Source: Candidatus Propionivibrio dominans (GTDB taxonomy: Bacteria; Pseudomonadota; Gammaproteobacteria; Burkholderiales; Rhodocyclaceae). Taken from it: a DNA stretch of 19,163 nt. The stretch is from the NCBI GenBank assembly GCA_016709335.1, contig JADJNC010000053.1, forward strand, positions 1-19,163, in the 5' to 3' direction. Below are positions 1-10,374 of this stretch, one piece after another. The notes under the pieces are model-generated. The model made no database searches. It had not been told where the DNA came from and saw only the letters and a program-made list of their open reading frames with translations. Each line of letters begins with the position of its first letter. Positions within the stretch are counted from its first letter, which is position 1. A program made the position numbers and the translations under genes.

Positions 1-264
1 GGTGCAGATCGTATCGGTAGCGCGCAAGGGTTTACCCTACGTTTAGCCACGCATATACAAATTTCTCCCTATTCAATCGGTTGAATTGCCCATTCTTAGT
101 CAATCAGGACGTTAAAAGGTGCGGTTTTGCAACCGACCTGACGGATTTTCAGCCTGCGACTTCCAATTTGCCAACTCTTCAGGCGAAACGTTCAACAAAC
201 CAAGGGATAACCCGTACACCTTAGCGTTACTATTTACACTGAAACCGAGGTCACCCCGACTAAG
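1..264. other. Left-edge non-coding stretch
   Basis: I see no convincing gene here. The only open frame of note, beginning at 119, gives a low-complexity product with no recognisable motif and runs through the repeat at 265-311. If that repeat is a transposon end, as its orientation suggests, this stretch would be the subterminal part of an element lying mostly to the left of the window. Confidence 0.4.
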
Positions 265-311
265 ATATCAACTTTACGTCACAAACGTATCAACTTTAGC
301 GTCGTTTGACA
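265..311 (-). repeat. Putative transposon end with two TAAAGTTGAT boxes
   Basis: Read on the minus strand from 311, the sequence begins TGTCAAACGACG and then has two boxes, CTAAAGTTGATAC and GTAAAGTTGATAT, separated by CGTTTGTGAC. The same layout occurs on the plus strand from 2548 (TGTGAAACGAAG, TAAAGTTGATGCGTTTGT, then GTAAAGTTG), making a near-identical inverted pair of about 47 bases. A terminal TGT followed by repeated boxes is the plan of Tn7/Tn402/IS21-type ends bound by a multi-site DDE transposase. The orientation places the element body to the left. No transposase of that class is in the window, so the assignment is inferred from structure only. Confidence 0.55.
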
Positions 312-404
312 CCAGACGCATGCGTTTTGTGCGGATGGTGTCATAGGGTAAGTTGCCGTATAGTGGTTCAATGCCCAAGCCAATTGCGATAGTAGACAAT
401 TCAG

Positions 405-2120
405 ATGTCACTGAGAAGTAAGATTCTTACGCTGGGCTTTGTGGCCATCTTGGGTATGTTTTTCACCCTATGGTTCCAGTACAGGAGCTATTCGACGCAA
501 GCTCAGGCCATTGAAACAGTGACACGGAACGTCAAGGTCGTCGGGGCGCTGTCCCAAGCGACACACGAGTTGCAAAAAGAGCGTGGTCTGACGACCATCA
601 AGCAAGCATCGACAAGTGGTCAGGCGCTCGCCGAACAACGCTCCCATACGGACGAAGTGCTTTCCAAACTGGCAGGAACGGGCATCCGCATTGCCGGCCT
701 TGATGACACGCTTGGACGGTTGCGTGTCATGGCGGCGTCAGACACAGCCGATCGGTTTGCAATCCGGGATGGATACACAAAGTTGCTCCAGACCCTTATC
801 GATGAGATGGGTCGGCTGACGCATGAGTCAGACACATCTGTAGCCAGGGCAGACGTCACCGCACACAGTCACCTCATGAAAGCGAAGGAATATCTGGGGC
901 GGACACGCGCGACCGTAGGCTACGAGATTGGACTCAAGCGCGACGATCCGTCTGTTATCAACAGTCTGATCCGGCTCAAGAGCATTTACGATGAAGAAGT
1001 GCGCATGTTCGAATTGGCCGCCTCACCAGAACTGCGAGAAGCATCGGCCGCCCCACTCTCTGGAAACGAATTGGCGAAGACACTACATGCGGTAACGCAG
1101 ATTGTCGCTACAGGCAAATTTCCGCAGGAACTTGCTGCGCAGACCTGGTGGTCGTTGGCTACCGCAGCGATCGACCGCCTAAAGAGCGTCGAGGACCATT
1201 CGTTGCATCTAATCGAACAGAAGGCGGAAGGGGAGCTTGCGCGGTCTCGTAACGCCATGAACCTGGGCGTGGTTGTTACGCTGGGTGTTGGTTTGGCCGC
1301 CTTCATGCTGGCCCTATCGACAACCGTCACCCTGCTTCGAGCGCTTGACAGGGCACTGACGAGTATTGAACACATCTCGATCAGCCAGGATTTCAGCAGC
1401 CGCCTGCCTGCTCAATCGTCGGATGAAATCGGACGCATCTCCAGGAGTTTTAATCAGTTGCTGGATATTGCAGAAAAGCTATTGAACGAGAAGGATTTCC
1501 TGGCCACGACCGACGCGCTGACGGGAATCAACAATCGGATGCGGTTCGGCATAGTCCTCGATGAGGAAGCGGGCAGGAAGCGCCGGAACAAGATGCCGAT
1601 GTCGCTGATCATGTTCGATATTGATCACTTCAAGCGCATCAACGACGAACACGGCCATAACACGGGCGACGAAATTTTGAAGGCCTTATCGAGCCTGGTG
1701 AGCAAGGAGATTCGTTTCACCGATTTCTTCTGTCGCTGGGGCGGCGAGGAGTTCATCTTGCTGCTCAAGGACGATGGCTGCGATGCAGCCATCGTGGCCG
1801 CCGAGAAGATCAGAAGCCTAATTGAAGCCGCGGACTTTCCAACCGTCGGCAAAGTGACGTGCAGCTTTGGCGTTGCTCACTGGAAGCAGGACGACACTGA
1901 GATCAGTCTTGTCGCGCGCGCCGACAAGGCACTGTACGAATCGAAGAACGAAGGGCGCAACCGAGTCCGATGTCCTCAAGGAGACTGGAAGAACTGCCCT
2001 GGCGGGATCAATGTGCCCATTTGGGAGGGCGTTGTTGAATTAATCGAAACTTGGGCATGGTTCAAATCCAGTGAACACTCTTGCGTTTCAAAAGCGGCTC
2101 ACAAGCGCCGGAAACACTAG
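405..2120 (+). CDS. Membrane diguanylate cyclase with NIT-like sensor, HAMP and GGDEF domains
   Basis: This protein should make cyclic di-GMP from two GTP at the inner membrane. Residues about 10-27 form a first transmembrane helix. About 30-285 is a helical extracytoplasmic region with the THELQKERG motif typical of NIT (nitrate/nitrite-sensing-like) domains. About 288-311 is a second helix, followed by a HAMP-like linker (about 312-365). The GGDEF domain spans about 367-522, with DALTGINNR, FDIDHFKRINDEHGH and an intact GGEEF active site (446-450). RFTD at 437-440 sits five residues before it, which fits a product-inhibition I-site (RxxD). The last 49 residues match nothing expected of a GGDEF domain and may have been acquired by rearrangement. 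The ATG at 405 has only a weak Shine-Dalgarno sequence. The gene is the only intact plus-strand gene, between two putative transposon ends. The ligand is unknown; the NIT call is from one motif and overall helical character. Confidence 0.88.
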   Translation: MSLRSKILTLGFVAILGMFFTLWFQYRSYSTQAQAIETVTRNVKVVGALSQATHELQKERGLTTIKQASTSGQALAEQRSHTDEVLSKLAGTGIRIAGLDDTLGRLRVMAASDTADRFAIRDGYTKLLQTLIDEMGRLTHESDTSVARADVTAHSHLMKAKEYLGRTRATVGYEIGLKRDDPSVINSLIRLKSIYDEEVRMFELAASPELREASAAPLSGNELAKTLHAVTQIVATGKFPQELAAQTWWSLATAAIDRLKSVEDHSLHLIEQKAEGELARSRNAMNLGVVVTLGVGLAAFMLALSTTVTLLRALDRALTSIEHISISQDFSSRLPAQSSDEIGRISRSFNQLLDIAEKLLNEKDFLATTDALTGINNRMRFGIVLDEEAGRKRRNKMPMSLIMFDIDHFKRINDEHGHNTGDEILKALSSLVSKEIRFTDFFCRWGGEEFILLLKDDGCDAAIVAAEKIRSLIEAADFPTVGKVTCSFGVAHWKQDDTEISLVARADKALYESKNEGRNRVRCPQGDWKNCPGGINVPIWEGVVELIETWAWFKSSEHSCVSKAAHKRRKH

Positions 2121-2153
2121 CTTCCAGACGAAAAAGCCAAAAACACGCGGTTT

Positions 2154-2372
2154 TTGAACCATGCCGAAATTCCAACCTCCGAGATTGAGTCGCCCCCCGC
2201 TTTTGGCGCCAAGATTCGCAGCGACTTTATCGAAGGCATTGGAAAGGTGGCGGGCAAATTCGTGATCTTGCTGAATGTCAACAAGGTGCTCTCGACCGAA
2301 GAGATTGGGAAAATGGGGCAGGCCTCAACAACCATGGAGTTGGACCCGCCGCACCATGCCAGCCAAGTCTAA
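2154..2372 (+). pseudogene. CheW C-terminal fragment (orphan remnant)
   Basis: The translation contains FGAKIRSDFIEGIGKVAGKF followed by VILLNVNKVLSTEE. This is the characteristic end of CheW, the adaptor linking chemoreceptors to the CheA kinase. About 70 codons are left of a protein that is normally 150-170 residues. The N-terminal two thirds, including the first beta-barrel subdomain, is not found in any frame upstream, where the diguanylate cyclase gene lies instead. The open frame can only start at a TTG that has no ribosome site. I read it as a 5'-truncated remnant left by the same rearrangement that placed the GGDEF gene and mobile elements here. A functional single-subdomain CheW is unlikely. 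Confidence 0.72.
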
Positions 2373-2547
2373 GACCCCGCTTTGAGCCGAAACTGCCTCG
2401 GTAAATGATTTGCGGAACTTGTAAAACTGGACTACCAGACAGCGGACACTGGAAACCGTCAGCTTCTACGCTGCGATGACGAAGTAGCTCGCGCTCCAGA
2501 CCCGACGTTCAATTTTGACAGACTGCTTCTGGGAAAGTTGGCCGACG
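2373..2547. other. Non-coding DNA between CheW remnant and transposon end
   Basis: No gene, RNA or clear terminator is visible. The non-coding stretch continues past the repeat at 2548 up to the transposase remnant. It ends directly against the TGT of that repeat, so it is the outside flank of the putative element. Confidence 0.4.
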
Positions 2548-2595
2548 TGTGAAACGAAGTAAAGTTGATGCGTTTGTCCTAGTAAAGTTGTTTCT
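2548..2595 (+). repeat. Putative transposon left end (inverted copy of 265-311)
   Basis: It begins TGTGAAACGAAG and carries TAAAGTTGATGCGTTTGT and then a second GTAAAGTTG box. Against the copy ending at 311, nearly every position agrees apart from a one-base gap and a few substitutions. The copies are inverted relative to each other and point away from the GGDEF-CheW segment between them. Confidence 0.6.
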
Positions 2596-2833
2596 TTTGG
2601 TGCCTCGCGCTGATGCGACAGAAGAAAATTCTTTTAAATGAGGTACTTGCAGAATCCAAAAACTGACGCAACCTGAACTGCCTCGGTGCCTAATTTTTAG
2701 GCACTTCTTGGATTCTGAGCACAAGTCAGAGTGTTACCGCATCAATTTCCCCTTTTTTGTCCATGGACAACCCTCGCAACGAGTTGCGAACTGGTTTTGA
2801 AGCTGGTTTTGGCTGATGCGTTGCGTTTTCGAG

Positions 2834-3635
2834 TCACAGCAGCAACCTCGTGAGTTGATCGGCGCACAGTGCCACCACTCCCAGCATCAAGTGGCACATC
2901 ACCTTGGCGTGTCCACGCACCTGAACATGACGAGCCCGATTCATCCTTGAGCCTTGCATTGCAACGCTCGGCTCCCGAGCGGATTTTGTAGCGCTGGGCT
3001 TCATGTGGAGCAAATTCCTTCTTTTCCCCTTTGCGCGGGTTGTGGTCAATCAAGGGTACCCGCCCCGCAGCTTGAATGTCTTCGCGGATCACGGTGCTGC
3101 AATAGGCCGCGTCCATCAGTTCGTAGCAGACGTCCACTCGCTGGGCGCTGATGCGTGTGAGCGGTAATGCGACCCGGCTGTCGTGCACGTTCGCGCCGGT
3201 CAGAACGGCGCTAATGGGTACTCCACAGCAGGCTGTATCGAGGTGCAGCTTGTAGCCTTTCCAGCTGATTTTGTAACCCTGTGCATTCTTCTTTGTGCCC
3301 GTGGCGCAAGCGGTGTCGAGTTCAAAGAGCATCTGCTCCAGCGTCTGGCCACGTTGGCGCTCCAGTGGGCTTGGCTCAGGAGCGGGGCGAACCTCGCCTT
3401 TCTTTTTGCGTCCAGGCTTGCCTTTTGGCTTGGCTGGGACTACTTCGGCCTTGTCCTTCTTTGCAATCGACTCGCGTGCCTCTATGGCCGTGGAGTCGCG
3501 GCTGATGATATGAGTTCGCCTTGCAAGGCAGAAAATCTTTGGACGGTGACGGCACTCAGGGTAGTATTCATGGGCGGGCAACAATCTCTTGATTCAATGC
3601 TTGAATTTTCCCGCCGTTTGGGGTGCTCACTTAAT
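2834..3635 (-). pseudogene. Decayed DDE transposase (IS4/IS5-superfamily type)
   Basis: The minus-strand translation resembles a DDE insertion-sequence transposase. It contains HRPKIFCLARRTHIISRDST, a Lys/Pro-rich linker (KGKPGRKKKGE), GYKLHLDTACCGVPISAVLT with GANVHDS, then LMDAAYCSTVIREDI, IDHNPRKGEKK and GAERCNARLKDE. The frame then shifts near 2945-2950, and the usual ending (VRGHAKVMCHLMLGVVALCA) continues in the next frame to a stop at 2834. At the other end, the frame upstream of LLPAHEYY hits an in-frame TGA near 3594-3596. The usual N-terminal 100 or more residues are missing. The gene is inactive. The family is judged from the conserved core; I am sure of a DDE transposase but less sure which IS group. 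Confidence 0.8.
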
Positions 3636-3855
3636 TGAAGTAAAGATGTTTTCTTCTGTGGGAAACGAGCCGAATTTGGCCAATATGACATCGCGCCTAC
3701 ACAGGGGGTCCTGTGTTGCACCTCTGAAAAAAGGTGCTGAGGGCCAGCAGATTGACTAAATCTTGGGGCAATCCCAAGGCATGCAAGATAACAACATTAC
3801 TTCAATTTCTACGATAGTAACGACTTTACTTCAATCGCAATTGAAGTAAAAGTCG
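3633..3855. repeat. Scattered GAAGTAAAG boxes, including a palindrome at 3821-3855
   Basis: Copies of an ATTGAAGTAAAG-type box occur at about 3633-3645 (plus), 3793-3803 (minus, degenerate), 3821-3835 (minus) and 3840-3855 (plus). The last two form an inverted repeat: CGACTTTACTTCAAT, a four-base spacer, then ATTGAAGTAAAAGTCG. The core matches the boxes in the TGT-type ends. Spacing and orientation are irregular, which fits transposase-binding sites rather than a CRISPR array. Confidence 0.55.
3699..3737. other. Two adjacent small hairpins
   Basis: ACACAGG and CCTGTGT pair across a four-base loop (3699-3716). GCACC and GGTGC pair across a ten-base A-rich loop (3718-3737). They lie upstream of the decayed transposase, within the putative element. 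They could be structure from an old insertion-sequence end or a translation-limiting leader; nothing else identifies them. Confidence 0.3.
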
Positions 3856-3901
3856 TTTCGAAATCCATCCGGCTAGCAGCTCCTCTGAAGCGGACAATTG
3901 C

Positions 3902-3928
3902 GGAGAAACAACTTTAGTTCGCATGACA
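3902..3928 (-). repeat. Putative transposon right end
   Basis: Read on the minus strand it is TGTCATGCGAACTAAAGTTG followed by TTTCTCC. It shares the TGTCA start and the TAAAGTTG(TTTC) box with the ends at 311 and 2548. Its first base falls exactly where homology of the IS1634-type transposase stops. Confidence 0.5.
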
Positions 3929-4276
3929 TATGTCCACCTCCTGGAATCGATCAACGTCTTTGGAGGCTTGTGCCTTGCTCAGCGAAGAGTCGGGCGTGGG
4001 CACGCGCGCAATGAGTTGTGCTGCGCAGCGCTGTGCCATGGCCTCCACGTCTTGCGGTACGGGCTGCAGGTGCAAAGACGCCTGACCATGCAACAAGGCT
4101 TCAATGCGCGAGGCCAGGCGCGCCCAGTGGGATTGGGCGATGTCAAAGTGACTGCCCAAGTTGAGCAGCGTGGTTTGTTTGACCACGGATCCAACGCGCA
4201 CGCCTTCGACCAAACGATAGGTGTAGTAGACCTGTTCGGTCTTTTTGCTGTTGGTGGTGGTGCGTCTGATAAACAC
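3914..4276 (-). pseudogene. IS1634-type transposase, N-terminal stub
   Basis: The product begins MFIRRTTTNSKKTEQVYYTY, then RLVEGVRVGSVVKQTTLLNL and GSHFDIAQSHWARLASRIE. This is the N-terminal arm characteristic of IS1634-type (IS4-superfamily) transposases. About 115 of the usual 500 or more residues remain. After FQEVDI the reading runs into the TGTCA repeat ending at 3928 and stops after a few unrelated codons. None of the catalytic DDE domain is present, and the missing part was not found beyond the 2548 end. This is a dead fragment cut by a later rearrangement. Confidence 0.78.
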
Positions 4277-4460
4277 ACCGAAATGATACGCACAGAATCA
4301 GGAGAAAAACTGTACAGACTAAAATATTATGGCACAACAAATCGCTTTTTAGACGACCCCCAGTATCCATGCGGGTTCCCAGGGGGGCGGGGTCGGAAAA
4401 AGCGTGGAAAGTGACAAAGATGGGCTAGGCATTCAAAGGCGGGCTTATCCCAGTATTGAT

Positions 4461-4480
4461 GGGCGTTTTGAACCACGCCC
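4461..4480. terminator. Hairpin about 30 bases downstream of the PFK gene
   Basis: GGGCGT and ACGCCC pair across an eight-base loop shortly after the phosphofructokinase stop codon. There is no run of U on the minus-strand transcript side, so it would be at best a weak or factor-assisted terminator or an RNA 3'-end stabiliser. Confidence 0.3.
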
Positions 4481-4513
4481 AAATTTACTTTCTCTGACAG
4501 TTCCGGTCAGCGC

Positions 4514-7091
<2,578 letters not shown>

Positions 7092-7289
7092 TTAGTTGCG
7101 CACATACACCCGCGAGCCCAAGGAATATTCAGGTTCGCATTGAGCCGCGCATCCAGGCTGAGCTGTGGGCTGCAGGCGGGCAAGTAAAACGCCTCGATTG
7201 CCGAACCGGCAGGGCAAGGACATTACATCCAGACCAACGGTTTGGACGTTGTTAAGCAGCACCACCAAACCAGCCAGCCGATTGAGCGA
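7092..7289 (-). other. Open frame directly after the glgC stop, unidentified
   Basis: Immediately after the glgC TGA, the same frame stays open for another 65 codons. It includes LAGLVVLLNN at the start and ends EYSLGSRVYVRN before TAA. There is no ATG; the first possible start is a TTG seven codons in, without a ribosome site. The ending vaguely recalls the C-terminal beta domain of glycoside hydrolases, but I cannot identify it. It may be a gene remnant or chance. Confidence 0.25.
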
Positions 7290-8578
7290 TCATGTATTGC
7301 TTTGCCCCAACATGGCTTGCGTCACCAAGGTAATTCCCGATGCAGTGACATGAAATCGCTTCCTATCCTCTTCAGGGTTGACGCCGATCTGGGAGCCGTC
7401 AGGAATGCGGCAGTTCTTGTCAACAATGCACTTTTTAATGATGCATTGGCGGCCAACTTCCACGTTGGGCAAAATAATGGACTGCTGAATCAGGGAATAA
7501 CTGTTAACGCGCACCCTGAAAACAGCATGGATCGCCGCACCGTTGCACCGCTGATGATGCAGCCACCCGAGACCATGGCGTCCACCGCCTGACCGCGCCG
7601 TTCGTCATCATCGAAAACGAATTTGGCGGGCGGGCTTTGCGGCTGCCAGGTCCAGATCGGCCAGGCGTCGTCGTACAAATTCAGGTCCGGCGTAACATGA
7701 ACCAGATCCATATTGGCGGCCCAATAGGCGTCCAGCGTGCCAACATCGCGCCAGTAAACGGCCTTGCCGGGTTCGCAAACACAGCTTTCGGGAAAAGCTG
7801 TGTGCGTAAGTGCGGTAGCGCTTGACCGCATGGGGATGATGTCCTTGCCAAAATCATGCTTGGACTTTGGGTCATCGGCATCACGCAACAACTGCTCAAA
7901 CAAAAAGCGCGCGTTAAACACATAAATGCCCATGCTGGCCAGTGCGGCGTCAGGGTTGCCGGGCATAGCTTGAGGATTGGCGGGCTTCTCGGCAAAATCA
8001 ACGATGCGCCCCTCTTCATTGACCGACATCACACCAAACTCACTGGCGCCTTTGATGGGCACTTCAATGCAAGCCACCGTCAGGTCGGCCTTGCGCTCGA
8101 CGTGGGCGGCCAGAATGCGGCCATAGTCCATGCGGTAAACGTGATCGCCTGACAGGATCAACACATATTCGGGGTCAGCAATGCGCAGTTCACGCAGGTT
8201 TTGGTAGACCGCATCCGCAGTGCCCTGGTACCAGTGCGATTCACTCATCTGCTGCTGGGCGGGCATGATTTCAATGAACTCGCCCAGGCGCCCATCCAGA
8301 AAGCTCCAGCCGAGTTGCAAATGCCGGATGAGGCTTTGCGCCTTGTACTGGGTGGCAACGCCGACGCGGCGCACTCCGGAGTTCACGCAATTGGAGAGCG
8401 TGAAGTCAATGATGCGGAATTTGCCGCCAAACGGCACGGCCGGCTTGGATCGCCAGTCGGTCAGTTCATGCAAGCGACTGCCGCGCCCGCCGGCAAGAAT
8501 CAGGGCGAAGGTATTGCGGGTCAGTTGGCTGACAAAGCGGGGGATTGCCGCCTCTTCGTTTGCCGAAACTGGAATCAT
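7290..8578 (-). CDS. glgC: Glucose-1-phosphate adenylyltransferase (ADP-glucose pyrophosphorylase), one frameshift
   Basis: GlgC makes ADP-glucose from glucose 1-phosphate and ATP, the committed step of bacterial glycogen synthesis. The nucleotidyltransferase part shows [12 protein letters not shown], the [16 protein letters not shown] segment (including the Lys that binds the fructose 1,6-bisphosphate activator in enteric GlgC), YQGTADAV and [10 protein letters not shown]. The left-handed beta-helix part follows ([47 protein letters not shown]). The joined product is about 429 residues, normal for the family. The frame breaks near 7512-7515, where the minus strand reads TTTTCAGGGTGCGCG; adding one G restores [11 protein letters not shown], so a homopolymer undercall is likely. 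The start is ATG 8578, because an in-frame stop lies a few codons upstream; the ribosome site is weak. Activation by fructose 1,6-bisphosphate would link this gene to the PFK gene next to it. Confidence 0.92.
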
Positions 8579-8616
8579 CGAGATCTGCCATGATCAAACT
8601 CCGAGAAGGTCAGTTA

Positions 8617-8856
8617 TCACCAGCAAAGCTGGCGGCTTGATTTGTAATGAATTTTGGTAATTATCGCGACCCCAACCAAGGGCAGCGCGACTACATAGAC
8701 CCAACCGACAAGAGGAGCGGCTATAAACAGAATCACATTCTTGATGGCGGCCCTGGCCGATGAGCTGGCACAGGCTGCGACCATGGCCAACATTGCCAAG
8801 CCTACGAGGTGCACAAGCGGCTTACCCAAACTAAGGGAAAGTCTTGTTCCAGACAT
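8617..8856 (-). CDS. Possible small membrane protein
   Basis: A 79-codon frame lies between eno and glgC. It encodes two hydrophobic stretches: [15 protein letters not shown], which could be a signal or lipobox-like segment, and [20 protein letters not shown], a good transmembrane helix. The pattern of a short membrane peptide resembles uncharacterised small proteins of betaproteobacteria, but I cannot name a family with certainty. The ribosome site before ATG 8856 is poor, and the ATG inside the first hydrophobic stretch may be used instead. It could also be non-coding. Confidence 0.4.
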   Translation of the reverse strand: MSGTRLSLSLGKPLVHLVGLAMLAMVAACASSSARAAIKNVILFIAAPLVGWVYVVALPLVGVAIITKIHYKSSRQLCW

Positions 8857-8933
8857 GCCTATCTGGTTGGCACATGCTGGCCAGTTTTGAAATCACTGCA
8901 TCTTGGCTTACTCCACTAACGCGACAACGCCAA

Positions 8934-10322
8934 TCAGTAGCCGGCACCCTTGATCGACTTGATGCCCTTGAAAACGGCTTTGGCCCCGAGTTGTTCCTCG
9001 ATGCGGATCAGCTGGTTGTACTTGCAGATGCGGTCGGTTCGCGAAAGCGATCCGGTCTTGATCTGGCCTGAGCCGGTGCCCACGGCCAAGTCAGCAATGA
9101 ATGAGTCCTCTGTTTCGCCCGAGCGATGCGAACATACCGCACTGTAACCTGCCTTCTGAGCCATCTTGATGGCGTCAAGAGTCTCGGTCACGGTGCCTAT
9201 CTGATTGACCTTGATCAGGATCGAATTGCAAGCTCCCATGTCGATGCCTTTTTTCCGGCGCGTCGGGTTGGTGACGAAGAAGTCGTCTCCAACGATCTGT
9301 ACCTTCTTGCCCAGCGCCTTCGTCAGCTTGACGTAGCCGTCCCAGTCGCTCTGATCAAGCCCGTCCTCGATCGAAACAATCGGGTACTTCTTGCACCAGT
9401 CGGCGTACTTGGCGATCATGTCGTCCGAGGTGAACAACTTGTCCGGATTCGATTTCCAGAACTTGTAGCCCTTGCGGCCGCCTTCGTCATACAGTTCCGA
9501 GGATGCGCAATCGAGCGCTATGCCGATCTGTTTGCCGGCCTTGTATCCTGCCGCGTCAATCGCCTGCATGATGACCTCGAGTGCTTCGTCGTTGGACAGG
9601 TTCGGGGCAAAGCCGCCTTCGTCGCCCACTGCCGTGACATGCTTACCCTTCTTGAGAATGCCCTTGAGGGTGTGAAAAATCTCGGTGATCCAGCGTAGAC
9701 CTTCGGAATAGGTCTTGGCCCCAATCGGCATGATCATGAATTCCTGAAAGTCGATCAAATTGTCCGCGTGTTTGCCACCATTGATGATGTTGGCCATCGG
9801 CGTCGGCAGTACGAATTCCTTGTTCTTATGAATCTTGCCGATGTATTTCCACAGCGGCATCTTGCTGACGTTGGCTGCCGCCACAGTGATGGCCATCGAT
9901 GCTCCAAGCAGCGCATTAGCACCGAGCTTGGACTTGTTGACGCTACCGTCGAGCGTGATCATGGCCTCGTCCAACTCGCGCTGATTCAGCGGATTCTTGC
10001 CCTTAAGCAGCTTGGCGATGGGGCCGTTGACTGCCGCGACTGCCTTGAGCACGCCCTTGCCGAGATAGACCTTCTTGTCGTCGTCGCGCAATTCGCAGGC
10101 CTCGAATTCACCCGTCGAAGCGCCGGAGGGCACCGCCGCGCGCGCCAGGAAGCCATTACTTAATGTGATGTCGACTTCCACCGTGGGATTGCCGCGCGAG
10201 TCCAGAATCTGACGGCCAAAGACTTTGGTGATCTTGACGAAGGGCGCCACCGGCACCGTTTTGACAGATGTCTTCTTGACGGGGACGGTGTTTTTAGCTG
10301 CGGGTTTTTCGATCTTGGCCAT
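8934..10322 (-). CDS. eno: Enolase
   Basis: Enolase converts 2-phosphoglycerate to phosphoenolpyruvate. All catalytic landmarks are present: [15 protein letters not shown], the [10 protein letters not shown] loop, [48 protein letters not shown] and [19 protein letters not shown] place the start at ATG 10322, which has AAGGAA eight bases upstream; the frame stays open further but overlaps tpiA. The product is then 462 residues, about 30 longer than usual. The extra part is a Lys/Pro/Val-rich N-terminal tail ahead of [11 protein letters not shown]. The gene is last in gapA-pgk-tpiA-eno, 52 bases after tpiA. The sequence is lysine-rich and looks unlike the usual betaproteobacterial enolase, so it may be an acquired second copy. 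Confidence 0.95.
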   Translation of the reverse strand: MAKIEKPAAKNTVPVKKTSVKTVPVAPFVKITKVFGRQILDSRGNPTVEVDITLSNGFLARAAVPSGASTGEFEACELRDDDKKVYLGKGVLKAVAAVNGPIAKLLKGKNPLNQRELDEAMITLDGSVNKSKLGANALLGASMAITVAAANVSKMPLWKYIGKIHKNKEFVLPTPMANIINGGKHADNLIDFQEFMIMPIGAKTYSEGLRWITEIFHTLKGILKKGKHVTAVGDEGGFAPNLSNDEALEVIMQAIDAAGYKAGKQIGIALDCASSELYDEGGRKGYKFWKSNPDKLFTSDDMIAKYADWCKKYPIVSIEDGLDQSDWDGYVKLTKALGKKVQIVGDDFFVTNPTRRKKGIDMGACNSILIKVNQIGTVTETLDAIKMAQKAGYSAVCSHRSGETEDSFIADLAVGTGSGQIKTGSLSRTDRICKYNQLIRIEEQLGAKAVFKGIKSIKGAGY

Positions 10323-10374
10323 GTTGATTTCCTTCTTGGTTATAGGGTGCAGAACCTTTGTTGGACTAAGCTGA

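Larger units (their letters stand above)
2548..3928. mobile_element. Putative degenerate transposon bounded by TGT-type ends
   Basis: The left boundary is TGTGAAACGAAG with TAAAGTTG boxes (2548-2595). The right boundary, read inward on the minus strand from 3928, is TGTCATGCGAAC followed by TAAAGTTGTTTC. Further GAAGTAAAG-type boxes lie inside the right side (3633-3855). The interior holds only a decayed DDE transposase of a different kind, so this would be a non-autonomous or secondarily invaded element. The five bases outside each boundary (CGACG and TATGT) do not match, so no target duplication supports a simple insertion. The two ends could also belong to different elements joined by deletion. 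Confidence 0.42.

Noticed and set aside
119..346. 75-codon plus-strand open frame near the left edge
   Set aside because: No motif, no ribosome site, and it runs through the putative transposon end.
2509..2724. 71-codon minus-strand open frame beside the transposase remnant
   Set aside because: It runs through the repeat at 2548-2595 and shows no protein family features.
3183..3638. Plus-strand open frames opposite the decayed transposase
   Set aside because: Antisense shadows; the minus strand carries the recognisable transposase motifs.
265..3928. CRISPR array from the repeated CAACTTTA boxes
   Set aside because: Spacing is irregular, copies occur in both orientations, spacers are not uniform, and no cas gene is present.
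4376..4423. GACCCCC and GGGGTC pairing as a terminator or insertion-sequence end
   Set aside because: Long unpaired interior, no U run, and no matching second end or target duplication found.
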